Assembly (NCBI RefSeq): GCF_030053395.1
Contig: NZ_JASGBH010000001.1
Span: 451,302-515,301, forward strand
DNA length: 64,000 nt
Direction of reading: 5' to 3'
Origin: Limnohabitans lacus
GTDB lineage: Bacteria > Pseudomonadota > Gammaproteobacteria > Burkholderiales > Burkholderiaceae_C
The notes below the pieces were generated by a model. It did not search any database and was not told where the DNA came from. It saw only the letters and a program-made list of their open reading frames with translations. The position numbers and the translations under genes were made by a program. Within the stretch, counting starts at the first letter, position 1; every line of letters begins with the position of its first letter. Positions 10,084 to 19,276 of this stretch are shown one piece after another.

Positions 10084-10611
10084 ATGAAAAAGAGTTTTTG
10101 GGCAGGTTTGTTGATGGTGGCTTTGCTGGCAGGTTGCGCTTCTGGCGTGAAATTGGACGATGTCCCAGTTGAAGACAAAACCGCCACATCTTCATCGGGT
10201 GCGACCAGCCAAGGCATTGGTGACGGTCAAAACAGCGTTGCAGGTGTTTTGACAGACAAGTCGGTGGGCGGCACAGGCCCAGCGGGTGTTGCCCATGTCG
10301 TCTTTTTCGATTACGACAGCTTTGTGGTGCGCGCCGAAGCCCGACCTGTGATCGAGTCGCATGCCCGCTTCTTGCAAGCGAACAAGCAACGCAAGGCCAA
10401 TCTCGAGGGCCACACAGACGAGCGCGGGGGCCGTGAGTACAACCTGGCCTTGGGACAAAAGCGCGCCGAAGCGGTTCGCCAAGCCCTGACGCTGTTGGGC
10501 GTCTCGGATGCGCAGATGGAGGCGGTGAGCTACGGCAAGGAAAAACCTGCTGCACAAGGTGCCAGCGAAGCCGACTACGCCAAAAACCGCCGCGTTGAAA
10601 TCCGTTACTGA
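10084..10611 (+). CDS. pal: Peptidoglycan-associated lipoprotein Pal
   Basis: Pal is an outer-membrane lipoprotein that holds peptidoglycan and binds TolB. The 175-residue precursor has a lipobox LAGC with Cys18 as the lipidation site, a Ser/Thr/Gly-rich linker (about residues 35-70), and a C-terminal OmpA-like domain. That domain has the meso-DAP-binding block EGHTDERGGREYNLALGQKR and ends NRRVEIRY. It lies 38 bases after tolB and 5 bases before cpoB. Confidence 0.97.
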   Translation: MKKSFWAGLLMVALLAGCASGVKLDDVPVEDKTATSSSGATSQGIGDGQNSVAGVLTDKSVGGTGPAGVAHVVFFDYDSFVVRAEARPVIESHARFLQANKQRKANLEGHTDERGGREYNLALGQKRAEAVRQALTLLGVSDAQMEAVSYGKEKPAAQGASEADYAKNRRVEIRY

Positions 10612-10616
10612 TCACC

Positions 10617-11378
10617 ATGGCAACCATCCTGAACTTGAAGTTCTTGTCCCGTCTGGCCGTGATGCTGGCATGGGCAGGTGTGGCTTGCACAGCACAAGCG
10701 GCCCTGTTTGAAGACGACGAGGCCCGTCGTGCCATTTTGGATTTGCGCCAACGTCTGGACCAATCCAACAAAAGCTTGAGTGAAGAAAACGCGCAATTGC
10801 GCCGCTCTTTGCTCGACTTGCAGTCGCAAATCGAGAGTCTGCGCAGTGATGTGTCTCAAACCCGTGGTGCTCAGGAAACCTTGGTCCGTGATGTTTCTGA
10901 AGTGCAGCAACGTCAAAAGGATGTTGCTGCGGGTGTGGATGCCCGTTTGCGCAAGTTCGAGCCGATCAAGGTCAGCGTTGATGGTTTGGAGTTTTTGGCC
11001 GAGCCGGCAGAAAAACGAGATTACGAATCGGCCATGGAGATATTCCGCAAAGGCGACTTTGTGGCCGCCCAAACGGCCTTGGTTCAGTTTTTGCAGCGAA
11101 ATGGGAGAAGCGGTTACGCGCCTTCGGCCCTGTTTTGGCTGGGCAATGCCCAATACGCCAACAAGGGTTACAAAGACGCCATGGCCAATTTCCAGCAATT
11201 GCTGACGGTGGCGCCGACCCATGCTCGCGCCCCTGAAGCCATGCTGGCCATCTCGAATGTCCAGCTGGAGCTCAAGGACCTCAAAGGTGCACGAAAATCG
11301 CTGGAGGACTTGGTGAAGGCTTTTCCTGCATCTGAAGCGGCCAATACGGCCCGTGATCGCTTGACGCGCTTGCGTTAA
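10617..11378 (+). CDS. cpoB: Tol-Pal-associated periplasmic protein CpoB (YbgF)
   Basis: CpoB coordinates peptidoglycan synthesis with outer-membrane constriction. The 253-residue protein has a signal peptide (cleavage after about residue 28, TAQA). A coiled-coil region rich in Q, R, L and E (about 30-100) is the trimerising part, and C-terminal TPR-like repeats start near residue 130. The third gene of tolB-pal-cpoB, its position confirms the assignment. Confidence 0.94.
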   Translation: MATILNLKFLSRLAVMLAWAGVACTAQAALFEDDEARRAILDLRQRLDQSNKSLSEENAQLRRSLLDLQSQIESLRSDVSQTRGAQETLVRDVSEVQQRQKDVAAGVDARLRKFEPIKVSVDGLEFLAEPAEKRDYESAMEIFRKGDFVAAQTALVQFLQRNGRSGYAPSALFWLGNAQYANKGYKDAMANFQQLLTVAPTHARAPEAMLAISNVQLELKDLKGARKSLEDLVKAFPASEAANTARDRLTRLR

Positions 11379-11393
11379 CTCAAGGTTGAGCCG

Positions 11394-12506
11394 ATGACGA
11401 TGGCGCAATTGCAGGCCCAGACCCTGTGGGTGCTGGGCCTTTCTTTTTTCGTTTCTGCAGTGTGGGGCGTGGTCTTGCACCGCAGCCATTTTTGCACCAT
11501 GGGCGCCATCAGCGATGTGCTCATCATGGGCAGCAGCACACGATTGCGCCAATGGGTCTTGGCGGTGGCGCTCTCGGCTTTAGGCTTTGGCTTCATGACG
11601 GCCATGGGCTGGATCAGCCCGCTCAACACCATTTATGGCGGCACACCCTTGAACGGCTTGACGCTTGTTTTGGGTGGCGTGCTGTTCGGTGTGGGCATGG
11701 TCCTGGCCTCGGGTTGCACCAGCAAAAATTTGGTGCGGTTGGCCGGCGGTAACTTGAAATCCTTGGTGGTGCTCATCAGCATGGGCATCTTTGCCTTGGC
11801 CACCATGCGCGGCCTTCCAGGTGTTTTTCGGGTGCAGGTGCTCGACAAAGTTTCCCTCGACCTGGCCTCGCCCTTTGCGGGGCAATCGCTCAGTGCCTTG
11901 GCCGGTTGGCCTTTGAGCGTAGGCGTGGCGACCTCATCGGCCCTGGTGGCCTTGGCTTTGCTGGTGTGGGTCTTCAAGGACCGTGACTTCCGGCAAGCAG
12001 CTCAGTGGTGGCCTGGTTTGGCCAGTGCGTTGGTCGTGCTGGTGGTGTGGTGGCTCAGTGGTGTGGTGGGCTTTGTGCCCGAGCATCCGGAAACCCTGGA
12101 GGCTGTGTTTTTGACAAGCGCCAGCGGCCGCATGGAGTCCTTGAGCTTCACGGCACCGATGGCCTATACCCTGGATGCCTTCATGTACTTCAGCGATGGC
12201 AGCAAGCGTGTCAACTTGGGCATGGCCTTGGCGGCGGGTGTGCTGTTCGGGGCATGGGTCAGTGCTTGGCAGCAGGGCTCTTTGCGCTGGGAAGGTTTCA
12301 CGCGGATCTCAGATTTGTCACTGCATTTGCTGGGCGGTGCCTTGATGGGCGTGGGCGCGGTCATGGCCATGGGCTGCAGCGTGGGGCAGGGCTTGTCGGG
12401 TCTGTCGACGCTCAGTTGGGCCAGCATGTTGGCGGTGGCGGGCATCGTGTTGGGGGCCGTGCTCACCTTGCAATGGCAAATCCACCGAGCACAAGCGTCA
12501 TCATGA
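11394..12506 (+). CDS. YeeE/YedE-family sulfur (thiosulfate-type) transporter
   Basis: A 370-residue polytopic inner-membrane protein with about nine to ten hydrophobic segments. It has the family's conserved cysteines in HRSHFCTMGA (C34), LASGCTSKNL (C108) and MAMGCSVGQGLSG (C328), which in characterised TsuA-type proteins relay thiosulfate through the membrane. The internal duplication (GVLFGVGMVLASGC, then GALMGVGAVMAMGC) is visible. Thiosulfate is the likeliest substrate, but other reduced sulfur or selenium species are possible. The stop overlaps the tcdA start, suggesting coupled translation with a protein of the sulfur/tRNA-modification field. Confidence 0.87.
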   Translation: MTMAQLQAQTLWVLGLSFFVSAVWGVVLHRSHFCTMGAISDVLIMGSSTRLRQWVLAVALSALGFGFMTAMGWISPLNTIYGGTPLNGLTLVLGGVLFGVGMVLASGCTSKNLVRLAGGNLKSLVVLISMGIFALATMRGLPGVFRVQVLDKVSLDLASPFAGQSLSALAGWPLSVGVATSSALVALALLVWVFKDRDFRQAAQWWPGLASALVVLVVWWLSGVVGFVPEHPETLEAVFLTSASGRMESLSFTAPMAYTLDAFMYFSDGSKRVNLGMALAAGVLFGAWVSAWQQGSLRWEGFTRISDLSLHLLGGALMGVGAVMAMGCSVGQGLSGLSTLSWASMLAVAGIVLGAVLTLQWQIHRAQASS

Positions 12507-13276
12507 TGATGTCCAGCGAAGAAGAGCAACGCCGTTTCGGTGGTTTGCAGCGGCTGTATGGCATGGACGGTGCCCAGCGCATCCGTCAGGCCCATGTGGT
12601 GGTCGTGGGCATCGGTGGCGTGGGCTCTTGGATTGCGGAGGCCTTGGCCCGCAGCGGTGTGGCGCGGCTGACCCTGGTGGACATGGACCACATTGCAGAG
12701 TCCAACATCAACCGCCAGATCCATGCGCTGAGCACCACCACCGGACAAGCCAAAGTGCAGGCCATGCGCGACCGGATCGCCTTGATCCACCCTCAGTGCA
12801 AGGTCGATGCGGTCGATGATTTTGTGGGCCCTGACAACTGGCCTGCGATTTTGCCGGCCATGCCGGATGCGGTGATCGATGCTTGTGATCAAGTCAAAGC
12901 CAAAGTCGCCATGGCGCACTGGGCCTTGCAAACACGGTGCGGTTTCATCACCGTGGGGGCTGCTGGTGGCAAGCGTATGGCGCACAAGGTGGATGTGGAC
13001 GATTTGTCCAAAATCACCCATGACCCCTTGTTGGCCCAGCTGCGTTACCGCTTGCGCAAGCACCACGGCGCCCCCAAAGGTGACAAGCGCATCGGCGTCC
13101 AGGGCGTGTTCAGCCGGGAATCGGTGGCGCCTCCCGATGCGTCTTGCGCCATCGAAGGCGACGGTTCGCTCAACTGCCACGGCTATGGCTCGGTGGTGAG
13201 CGTGACGGCCACTTTTGGCATGTGTGCGGCCTCTGAAATTCTGAACTTTTTGGCCGGTGGCTTTTCGAAGCCCTAA
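12503..13276 (+). CDS. tcdA: tRNA threonylcarbamoyladenosine dehydratase (TcdA/CsdL)
   Basis: TcdA is an E1-like ATPase that cyclises t6A37 to ct6A in tRNAs reading ANN codons. The 257-residue protein has the Rossmann ATP site GIGGVGS (36-42), followed by LVDMDHIAESNINRQ, typical of the MoeB/ThiF superfamily. The later block CDQVKAKVAMAHW and the C-terminal SVTATFGMCAASEILN fit TcdA. Three in-frame ATGs lie at 12503, 12506 and 12509; the first overlaps the transporter stop. Confidence 0.93.
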   Translation: MMMSSEEEQRRFGGLQRLYGMDGAQRIRQAHVVVVGIGGVGSWIAEALARSGVARLTLVDMDHIAESNINRQIHALSTTTGQAKVQAMRDRIALIHPQCKVDAVDDFVGPDNWPAILPAMPDAVIDACDQVKAKVAMAHWALQTRCGFITVGAAGGKRMAHKVDVDDLSKITHDPLLAQLRYRLRKHHGAPKGDKRIGVQGVFSRESVAPPDASCAIEGDGSLNCHGYGSVVSVTATFGMCAASEILNFLAGGFSKP

Positions 13277-13285
13277 AAATGACGC

Positions 13286-13291
13286 TATAAT
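13286..13291 (+). promoter_or_regulatory. Probable -10 element for tRNA-Lys
   Basis: A perfect TATAAT lies 35 bases before the mature tRNA 5' end, just after the tcdA stop. A matching -35 is not obvious; the best-spaced hexamer is poor. Assignment rests on the -10 match and position. Confidence 0.55.
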
Positions 13292-13326
13292 TCAAGGCTT
13301 GCTGCAGTGCACCGCTCTGGAGCATA

Positions 13327-13402
13327 GGGACCATAGCTCAGTTGGTAGAGCAGCGGACTTTTAATCCGTTTGTCGTGGGTTCGACCCCCGCTGGTCCCAC
13401 CA
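13327..13402 (+). tRNA. tRNA-Lys (anticodon TTT)
   Basis: A full cloverleaf can be folded: acceptor GGGACCA pairs with TGGTCCC, the D-arm has AGCTCAGTTGGTAGAGC, and the anticodon loop is CTTTTAA with anticodon TTT. The T-loop is GGTTCGACC. The 3' CCA is encoded (13400-13402). It stands alone, with its own -10 and terminator, so it is probably a single-gene unit. Confidence 0.98.
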
Positions 13403-13407
13403 ATACG

Positions 13408-13443
13408 AAAAGCACTTTGTATGAAAATACAAAGTGCTTTTTT
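13408..13443 (+). terminator. Intrinsic terminator of tRNA-Lys
   Basis: A 14-bp inverted repeat (AAAGCACTTTGTAT and its complement) with a short GAAA loop is followed by a T run. It begins six bases after the tRNA CCA. Confidence 0.9.
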
Positions 13444-13489
13444 CTTTGGCCCAACACGCCTTTCACCAACCCACTCCAAGCCCATCGCC

Positions 13490-13741
13490 ATGAGCGCCAA
13501 ACAGAACATTCAAAATGAGTTGAAAAAGATGACGCTTTGCGAGCCTTGCTCAGGCATCCAGCGCAACTGGCGCCGTGCGCCCGGCCATGCTGAATTGGTG
13601 CAGGGGGCTAACCGTAAAGAGTTGCGTGACAGCACCTCGGTCACGATCACGCGTTACCGCTGCGACCGATGCGGCACCAGCTGGGAATACGAAAACAACA
13701 AAGCCGACCAGCATGCAGGCTGGTCAGTGGTTGGGGGCTGA
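13490..13741 (+). CDS. Small four-cysteine (zinc-ribbon-like) hypothetical protein
   Basis: An 83-residue protein with two CxxC pairs, C17/C20 (LCEPC) and C58/C61 (RCDRC), a spacing suited to one structural zinc site. The middle is basic (IQRNWRRAPGH) and the end is aromatic and acidic (TSWEYENNK). I do not recognise a named family. ATG 13490 starts the gene just after the tRNA-Lys terminator, and a strong terminator follows 18 bases after its stop, so it is probably a separate small unit. Base use resembles its neighbours. Function unknown. Confidence 0.75.
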   Translation: MSAKQNIQNELKKMTLCEPCSGIQRNWRRAPGHAELVQGANRKELRDSTSVTITRYRCDRCGTSWEYENNKADQHAGWSVVGG

Positions 13742-13759
13742 AGCCTGCAACACCTCCAA

Positions 13760-13795
13760 AAACCGGACCCGCTTCACAGCAGTCCGGTTTTTTTT
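13760..13795. terminator. Bidirectional intrinsic terminator
   Basis: The stem AAACCGGAC (13760-13768) pairs with GTCCGGTTT (13782-13790). Ts follow on the plus strand and an A run precedes it, so it can serve the small plus-strand gene and the converging ABC-F gene. Confidence 0.88.
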
Positions 13796-13808
13796 CTGGC
13801 CGTTTGGC

Positions 13809-15809
13809 TCAGGCCATGGCTTCCAGCTGGGCCGTTAATTCCAACCAGCGCTCTTCCAGGCTGGACACCTCGTCGCTCAGGGCCTTGAGTCGTCGTCCCG
13901 CGTCGGCAATTTCGGTGGGTGTGATCGGTGTGGTCAGCAGCGTTTCGAGGGCGGCTTTTTCTTTCTCAACAGCGGCCATGCGCTGCTCGTTTTGCTCCAG
14001 CTCCTTTTTCAGGGGGCGTGTTTGTGCGGCTTGTTGCTGGCGGCGTTGTGCGTCCAATTTGCGTTGTTCGCCGCTGCTCAAGTTGTTGGCGGGCACCTCG
14101 ATGACCACTGGCTTTTTCTCTTCGATGACCACAACGGGTGCGATGGGCTCGGGGGCTGGGTTGGCGTCGCGGGCGGCGTTTTTGGCCACTTCGCGCAAGC
14201 GCTTGGATTCTTCCAGCAAATACTTCTGGTAGTCGTCCAAGTCGCCGTCAAAGGGCTCGACCTTGCCCCGGCCCACCATCCAGAACTCGTCACACACGGC
14301 ACGCAACAAAGCACGGTCGTGGCTGACCAGCATGACGGTGCCTTCGAATTCGTTGAGAGCCATGGACAGCGCTTCGCGGGTGGCCAAGTCCAAGTGGTTG
14401 GTCGGTTCGTCCAGCAGCAAGAGGTTGGGGCGCTGCCAAACGATCATGGCCAGCACCAAGCGGGCTTTTTCACCGCCGCTCATGGTGCCCACGGTCTGCT
14501 TGACCATGTCGCCACTGAAGTTGAAGGTGCCCAGGTAGTTGCGCAAATCTTGCTCGCGGCTGGGCTCGCCACTGTTGGGACCGAGCTCTTTGGCCAGGCG
14601 GATCATGTGCTCCAGCGGGTTGTCCTGCGGGTGCAGGACATCGAGTTCTTGCTGGGCAAAGTAGCCAATGTTCAGGCCTTTGCCCTCGGTCAAGGTGCCC
14701 GACAGCTGAGGCATCGTGCGGGCAATGGTTTTGACCAAGGTTGATTTGCCTTGGCCGTTGGCGCCCAGAATGCCGATGCGCTGCCCGGCCAACACCGATT
14801 TGCTGACGCCTTGCACGATGGTCTTGGGCTCGCCATCGACCAGGTAGCCAAAGCTCGCCTCGCTGATGGCCAGCATGGGGTTGGGCAGGTTGTTGGGTTC
14901 TTTGAAGCCGAAGGTGAATTCGGCATCGGCCAGCAACGGGGCGATTTTTTCCATGCGCTCGAGCGCCTTGACCCGGCTTTGTGCTTGCTTGGCCTTGCTG
15001 GCCTGGGCCTTGAAGCGGTTGATGAACTTTTGCAGGTGGGCAATCTTGTCTTGCTGCTTGGCAAACGAGGCCTGTTGCAGCTCCATCTGCTGGGCGCGCA
15101 AAATTTCAAAGCCGCTGTAGTTGCTGCCGTAGCGGGTCAGCTTGGCGTGTTCGATGTGCAAAGTGACGTTGGTCACCGCATCCAAAAATTCGCGGTCGTG
15201 GCTGATCACGATCATGGTGCCAGCGTAGCGCTGCAACCAGGCTTCGAGCCAAACCAAGGCGTCCAAGTCCAAGTGGTTGGTGGGTTCGTCCAGCAGCAAA
15301 ATGTCCGACGGGCACATCAAGGCCCGCGCCAGTTGCAAACGCATGCGCCAACCGCCCGAGAAGCTGTTGACAGGGTTGTTCAGTTCGTCCACCCGAAAGC
15401 CCAAGCCCAAAATCAAGGCCTCGGCGCGAGGCAGGGCGTCGTGGTCGCCCGCGTCGGCCAGGTCTGTGTAGACGTGCGCCATCTCCATGCCGTCGCCGCT
15501 TTCTTCGGCGGCCACCAAGCGCTGGCGCAGCTCGGCCAAGCGGGTGTCGCCTTCCAGCACAAACTCAGATGCCGGCTGGTCGGTCTCGGGCATGTTTTGT
15601 GCGACTTGCGCCATGCGCCAAGCTTTGGGCATCTCGAAGTCGCCGCCGTCTTCGTGCAGCGTGCCATTGAACAAGGCAAACAAGGTGGATTTGCCCGCAC
15701 CGTTGCGCCCGACCAAGCCGACTTTTTCTCCGGGGTTGAGGGTGACCGAAGTTTGGTCCAGCAGCACTTTGGTGCCGCGGCGGAGGGTGACGTTTTTGAG
15801 GTTGATCAT
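13809..15809 (-). CDS. ABC-F family ATPase, YheS/Uup type
   Basis: A soluble protein of 666 residues with two ABC domains and no membrane segments, a translation-type ABC-F factor that acts in or near the ribosomal E site. Domain 1 has Walker A GRNGAGKST (about 34), signature FSGGWRMR and LLLDEPTNHLD. Domain 2 has GANGQGKST, signature MSGGEKAR and a second LLLDEPTNHLD. The interdomain linker is charged (KFINRFKAQASKAKQAQSR). The C-terminal 130 residues are Pro-rich and then coiled coil, as in YheS. The start at 15809 (MINLKNVTLRRG) is typical. Confidence 0.92.
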   Translation of the reverse strand: MINLKNVTLRRGTKVLLDQTSVTLNPGEKVGLVGRNGAGKSTLFALFNGTLHEDGGDFEMPKAWRMAQVAQNMPETDQPASEFVLEGDTRLAELRQRLVAAEESGDGMEMAHVYTDLADAGDHDALPRAEALILGLGFRVDELNNPVNSFSGGWRMRLQLARALMCPSDILLLDEPTNHLDLDALVWLEAWLQRYAGTMIVISHDREFLDAVTNVTLHIEHAKLTRYGSNYSGFEILRAQQMELQQASFAKQQDKIAHLQKFINRFKAQASKAKQAQSRVKALERMEKIAPLLADAEFTFGFKEPNNLPNPMLAISEASFGYLVDGEPKTIVQGVSKSVLAGQRIGILGANGQGKSTLVKTIARTMPQLSGTLTEGKGLNIGYFAQQELDVLHPQDNPLEHMIRLAKELGPNSGEPSREQDLRNYLGTFNFSGDMVKQTVGTMSGGEKARLVLAMIVWQRPNLLLLDEPTNHLDLATREALSMALNEFEGTVMLVSHDRALLRAVCDEFWMVGRGKVEPFDGDLDDYQKYLLEESKRLREVAKNAARDANPAPEPIAPVVVIEEKKPVVIEVPANNLSSGEQRKLDAQRRQQQAAQTRPLKKELEQNEQRMAAVEKEKAALETLLTTPITPTEIADAGRRLKALSDEVSSLEERWLELTAQLEAMA

Positions 15810-15821
15810 GAAAGCAAAATG

Positions 15822-15840
15822 CCCCGGAACCGATCCGGGG
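15822..15840 (-). terminator. Weak terminator candidate after prmB
   Basis: CCCCGG and CCGGGG form a six-pair G+C hairpin with a 7-base loop. On the minus strand it is followed by CATTTTGC, a short T tract. It lies 33 bases past the prmB stop and before the ABC-F start, so it may partly insulate the two. Confidence 0.45.
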
Positions 15841-15872
15841 TGTGGGCCGTGACCGAAGTCCGACCATGAAAG

Positions 15873-16754
15873 TCAAAGATAGTTCAAGAGGGCTTCACGG
15901 GTGATCAGCAGGACCTGATCATCGCCTGCACTGGTGTCGAGCCAGGCCACTTCAAGTTCGGGAAAAGCGGCCGTGAAATGATCCACTTCGTTGCCGATCT
16001 CCAGCACCAGCACCGCGTGTTCGCTCATGCGCGAAGGCGCATCTTTGAACAACTGGCGCACAAAGTCCATGCCATCGGTGCCGCCGGCCAGCGCCAGCAC
16101 GGGCTCAGCGCGGAACTCTGCGGGCAGCGCGTCCATGCTGGCTTGGCAGACATAAGGCGGGTTGCACAAGATCAGGTCAAATGGGCCGGGCAGGGCCGAC
16201 AAACCATCGCTGTGCACCAGTGTGACGCGCTCATCCAGTTCGTGGCGTGCCACATTGATGGCGGCGACGGCCAGCGCGTCGTCAGAAATCTCGGCCCCAG
16301 TCACCTGCACCTCTGGCCAGGCCAACGCCGCCAGCACGGCCAGGCTGCCGTTGCCGGTGCACAGGTCCAGCACGCGGGTGGTCTGATCGCTCAGCCATGC
16401 ATCAATCGTCCCGTCGGCCAACACCTCGGCAATCAGGCTGCGCGGCACGATGGCCCGTTCATCGATGAAAAACGACACGCCCTGCAACCAGGCTTCTTGC
16501 GTCAGGTAAGCGGCGGGTTTGCGGGAGGTGATGCGTTCTTCAATCAGCTGTGCGCAAGCGTTTTGTTGCTCGGGCGGCACGGCTTGTTCGGCCACATCCT
16601 GGAGATCGGTGTCCAGCGGCAGACCCAAGCGCCAGAGCACCAGCCAGACGGCTTCGTCAAAAGCGTTCAGGGTGCCGTGACCGAAGGACACACCGGCTTG
16701 GGTCAGTCGCTCAGCCGATTGTTCGATCAGGCTCAAAAGGGTCATGGCGCTCAT
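15873..16754 (-). CDS. prmB: Ribosomal protein L3 N5-glutamine methyltransferase
   Basis: PrmB methylates a glutamine of ribosomal protein L3 using SAM. The 293-residue protein has an N-terminal helical domain, SAM motif I as DLCTGNG (130-136), and the catalytic NPPY at 198-201 that grips the glutamine amide. The start is set at 16754 because this ATG overlaps the dapE stop (ATGA); MTLL at 16745 is an alternative. PrmC shares the NPPY motif, but the region around it and the link with dapE fit PrmB. Confidence 0.92.
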   Translation of the reverse strand: MSAMTLLSLIEQSAERLTQAGVSFGHGTLNAFDEAVWLVLWRLGLPLDTDLQDVAEQAVPPEQQNACAQLIEERITSRKPAAYLTQEAWLQGVSFFIDERAIVPRSLIAEVLADGTIDAWLSDQTTRVLDLCTGNGSLAVLAALAWPEVQVTGAEISDDALAVAAINVARHELDERVTLVHSDGLSALPGPFDLILCNPPYVCQASMDALPAEFRAEPVLALAGGTDGMDFVRQLFKDAPSRMSEHAVLVLEIGNEVDHFTAAFPELEVAWLDTSAGDDQVLLITREALLNYL

Positions 16755-17914
16755 GCCGACAGGCCCAGGTTGAGTTGTTCCAATGTACGGCGGTAAATGG
16801 CTTTGAGCGGCGCGATGTCGGCCAATGCCACGTGCTCGTTGACCTTGTGGATGGTCGCGTTGGGCGGACCGAACTCGATCACCTGGGGGCAGATCTGCGC
16901 GATGAAGCGGCCATCGCTGGTGCCGCCGGTGGTGGACAGTTCGGTGGTCAGGCCCGTCTCGTCGGCAATCGCTTGTTGCACAGCGGCCACCAAGGTGCCC
17001 GGTGTGGTCAAAAACGGCAGGCCGCCAATGGTCCATTTCAAGTCGTATTGCAGGCCATGCTGGTCCAGCACGGCGGTCAATCGCTGCTGCAAGCGCTCGG
17101 GTGTGGATTCGGTGCAAAAGCGGAAGTTGAAATCCACCACGCAGTCGCCCGGGATCACATTGCTCGCGCCCGCGCCCGCATGGATGTTGCTCACCTGCCA
17201 GCTGGTTGGGGGGAAGAAGGCGTTGCCTTCGTCCCAGCGGATCGCCACCAGATCGGCCAGCGCCGGGGCCAAGCGGTGGATGGGGTTGTTAGCCAAGTGC
17301 GGGTAGGCGATGTGGCCTTGCACGCCCTTCACAGTGAGCTTGCCGCTCATGGTGCCGCGTCGGCCGTTTTTGATCATGTCGCCGGTTTGCTGCACCGAGG
17401 TGGGTTCGCCCACGATGCAAAACTGCGGCGCGTCGCCACGGGCTTTGAGCTGGTCGCAAACCACCACGGTGCCGTCGAGCGCCGGGCCCTCTTCGTCGCT
17501 GGTGAGCAAAAAGGCCAGCCCCAATGCCGGATGGGGGTTGGTGGCCAAAAATTCCTGAACCGCCACCACCATGGCCGCCAGCGAGGTTTTCATGTCGCTT
17601 GCGCCACGGCCAAACAGCTTGCTGTCTTTGTGGGTGGGCGTGAAGGGGTCGCTGTCCCATTGCGCCAGCGGCCCGGTCGGAACCACGTCGGTGTGACCGG
17701 CAAAGGCCAGGGTCTGGCCTGATGTACCGGCGCGTTTGGCCCACAGGTTGCGCACGCGAAAGGTCTCGGGGCCGGAGTCCATGAATTCGCATTCAAATCC
17801 TAAGGGCTTCAAGGCATTGGTGATCAGATCCATGCAGCCCGCATCGTCGGGCGTGACGGAAGGACGGGCAATCAGCTGCTCGGCCAGGCGAAGGGTGTCG
17901 TGACAAGTGCTCAT
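16751..17914 (-). CDS. dapE: Succinyl-diaminopimelate desuccinylase
   Basis: DapE is a di-zinc M20-family hydrolase that frees LL-diaminopimelate from its succinyl form, for lysine and peptidoglycan. The 387-residue product shows metal ligands and catalytic residues in [10 protein letters not shown] (H74, D76), GRGASDMK (D107) and TSDEEG (E141/E142), plus the C-terminal IHKVNEH. The start at 17914 ([13 protein letters not shown]) is two bases after the dapC stop; a longer frame to 17977 would add unrelated residues. Confidence 0.96.
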   Translation of the reverse strand: MSTCHDTLRLAEQLIARPSVTPDDAGCMDLITNALKPLGFECEFMDSGPETFRVRNLWAKRAGTSGQTLAFAGHTDVVPTGPLAQWDSDPFTPTHKDSKLFGRGASDMKTSLAAMVVAVQEFLATNPHPALGLAFLLTSDEEGPALDGTVVVCDQLKARGDAPQFCIVGEPTSVQQTGDMIKNGRRGTMSGKLTVKGVQGHIAYPHLANNPIHRLAPALADLVAIRWDEGNAFFPPTSWQVSNIHAGAGASNVIPGDCVVDFNFRFCTESTPERLQQRLTAVLDQHGLQYDLKWTIGGLPFLTTPGTLVAAVQQAIADETGLTTELSTTGGTSDGRFIAQICPQVIEFGPPNATIHKVNEHVALADIAPLKAIYRRTLEQLNLGLSA

Positions 17915-17916
17915 GT

Positions 17917-19131
17917 TCAAGCTTTGCTGGGGTGGGCGCGCACAAAACGGGCAATGCGCTCGGCCGCTTCCAGGCACTCGGCGGTTTCGGCGACCAAGGC
18001 CATGCGAATGCGACCACGGCCTGGATTGCTGCCGTTGAAGTCACGCGCCAAATAGCTGCCGGGCAGCACCGTCACGCATTCAGCTTCGTACAGCGCTTTG
18101 GCAAACGCCGCGTCGTCGCCTTGCCAGCCGGCAGGCACGCCGGCCCACAGGTAAAAGCTGGCGTCGGGCAGTTTCACATCGAGCACCTCGGCCAGCACGG
18201 GCGTGACCTGGGCGAACTTGGTGCGGTATTGGTTGCGGTTGTCCACCACATGGCTTTCGTCGCCCCAAGCAGCGACGCTGGCTGCTTGCACCACCGGGCT
18301 CATGGCGCTGCCGTGGTAGGTGCGGTAAAGCAAGAACTGTTGGATGATGGCCGCATCACCGGCCACAAAGCCGCTGCGCAGGCCAGGCACGTTGCTGCGC
18401 TTGGAAAGACTCGTGAAGGCGATCAGGCGCTTGAAGTCTGTGCGGCCCAGCTGGTGGGCGGCTTCGAGACCGCTCAAGGGCGCTTCTTCGCGGAAATAAA
18501 TCTCGCTGTAGCACTCGTCGGACGCGATCACAAAGCCGTGTCGGTCGGACAGGGCAAAGAGTTTTTCCCATTCAGACAGCGGCATGACGGCGCCCGTGGG
18601 GTTGCCGGGCGAGCAAACAAACAAAAGCTGGGTGCGGGCCCAGACATCGGCGGGCACGCTGTCCCAGTCGTTGGCAAAGTTGCGCGTTGGGTTGCTGGGC
18701 ACGTAATACGGCTCAGCCCCTGACAGCAAGGCTGCACCTTCGTAGATTTGATAGAAAGGATTGGGGCTGACCACGGTGGCGCCAGGGCGGCTCGGATCGA
18801 TCACGGTTTGCGTCAGGGCAAACAAAGCTTCGCGCGAGCCATTGACTGGCAGCACCTGGGTGGCCGCATCCAGCTTGAGGGCGTAGCGGGTTTGGAGCCA
18901 GGCCGCACAGGCTTGGCGCAAAGCGGGCTCGCCTGCGGTGGCGGGGTAAGCCGACAAACCGTTGGCCACCGAGGCCTTCAGGGCCTCTTGAATGAAGGTG
19001 GGTGTGGCATGTTTGGGCTCGCCAATGCCCAGGCTGATCGGCTTCAAATCCGGGTTGGGTGAGACAGCGGCGAACAGTTGTTTCAGCCGTTCGAAGGGGT
19101 AGGGCTGCAGCTTGGCAAGAAGGGGATTCAT
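17917..19131 (-). CDS. dapC: Succinyldiaminopimelate transaminase
   Basis: DapC makes N-succinyl-LL-diaminopimelate from its 2-oxo precursor, the step before dapE. A fold-type I PLP aminotransferase of 404 residues, it has [36 protein letters not shown] and the PLP-lysine block [17 protein letters not shown]. The start at 19131 gives [16 protein letters not shown], a family N-terminus. dapD, the step in between by pathway logic, is not between dapC and dapE here. Confidence 0.94.
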   Translation of the reverse strand: MNPLLAKLQPYPFERLKQLFAAVSPNPDLKPISLGIGEPKHATPTFIQEALKASVANGLSAYPATAGEPALRQACAAWLQTRYALKLDAATQVLPVNGSREALFALTQTVIDPSRPGATVVSPNPFYQIYEGAALLSGAEPYYVPSNPTRNFANDWDSVPADVWARTQLLFVCSPGNPTGAVMPLSEWEKLFALSDRHGFVIASDECYSEIYFREEAPLSGLEAAHQLGRTDFKRLIAFTSLSKRSNVPGLRSGFVAGDAAIIQQFLLYRTYHGSAMSPVVQAASVAAWGDESHVVDNRNQYRTKFAQVTPVLAEVLDVKLPDASFYLWAGVPAGWQGDDAAFAKALYEAECVTVLPGSYLARDFNGSNPGRGRIRMALVAETAECLEAAERIARFVRAHPSKA

Positions 19132-19276
19132 CCCTCGATTATCCGGGATCATCTGAGACGTGTTGCTGAGTTAATATTGAACAGCGTCCTGGATCAGCTG
19201 GAACGCCCAATTCATCGAACGGACGCCTCATTGATTGCGTCATTTCGTATTCTTTTATTCGATCAAGTCGACCGCC

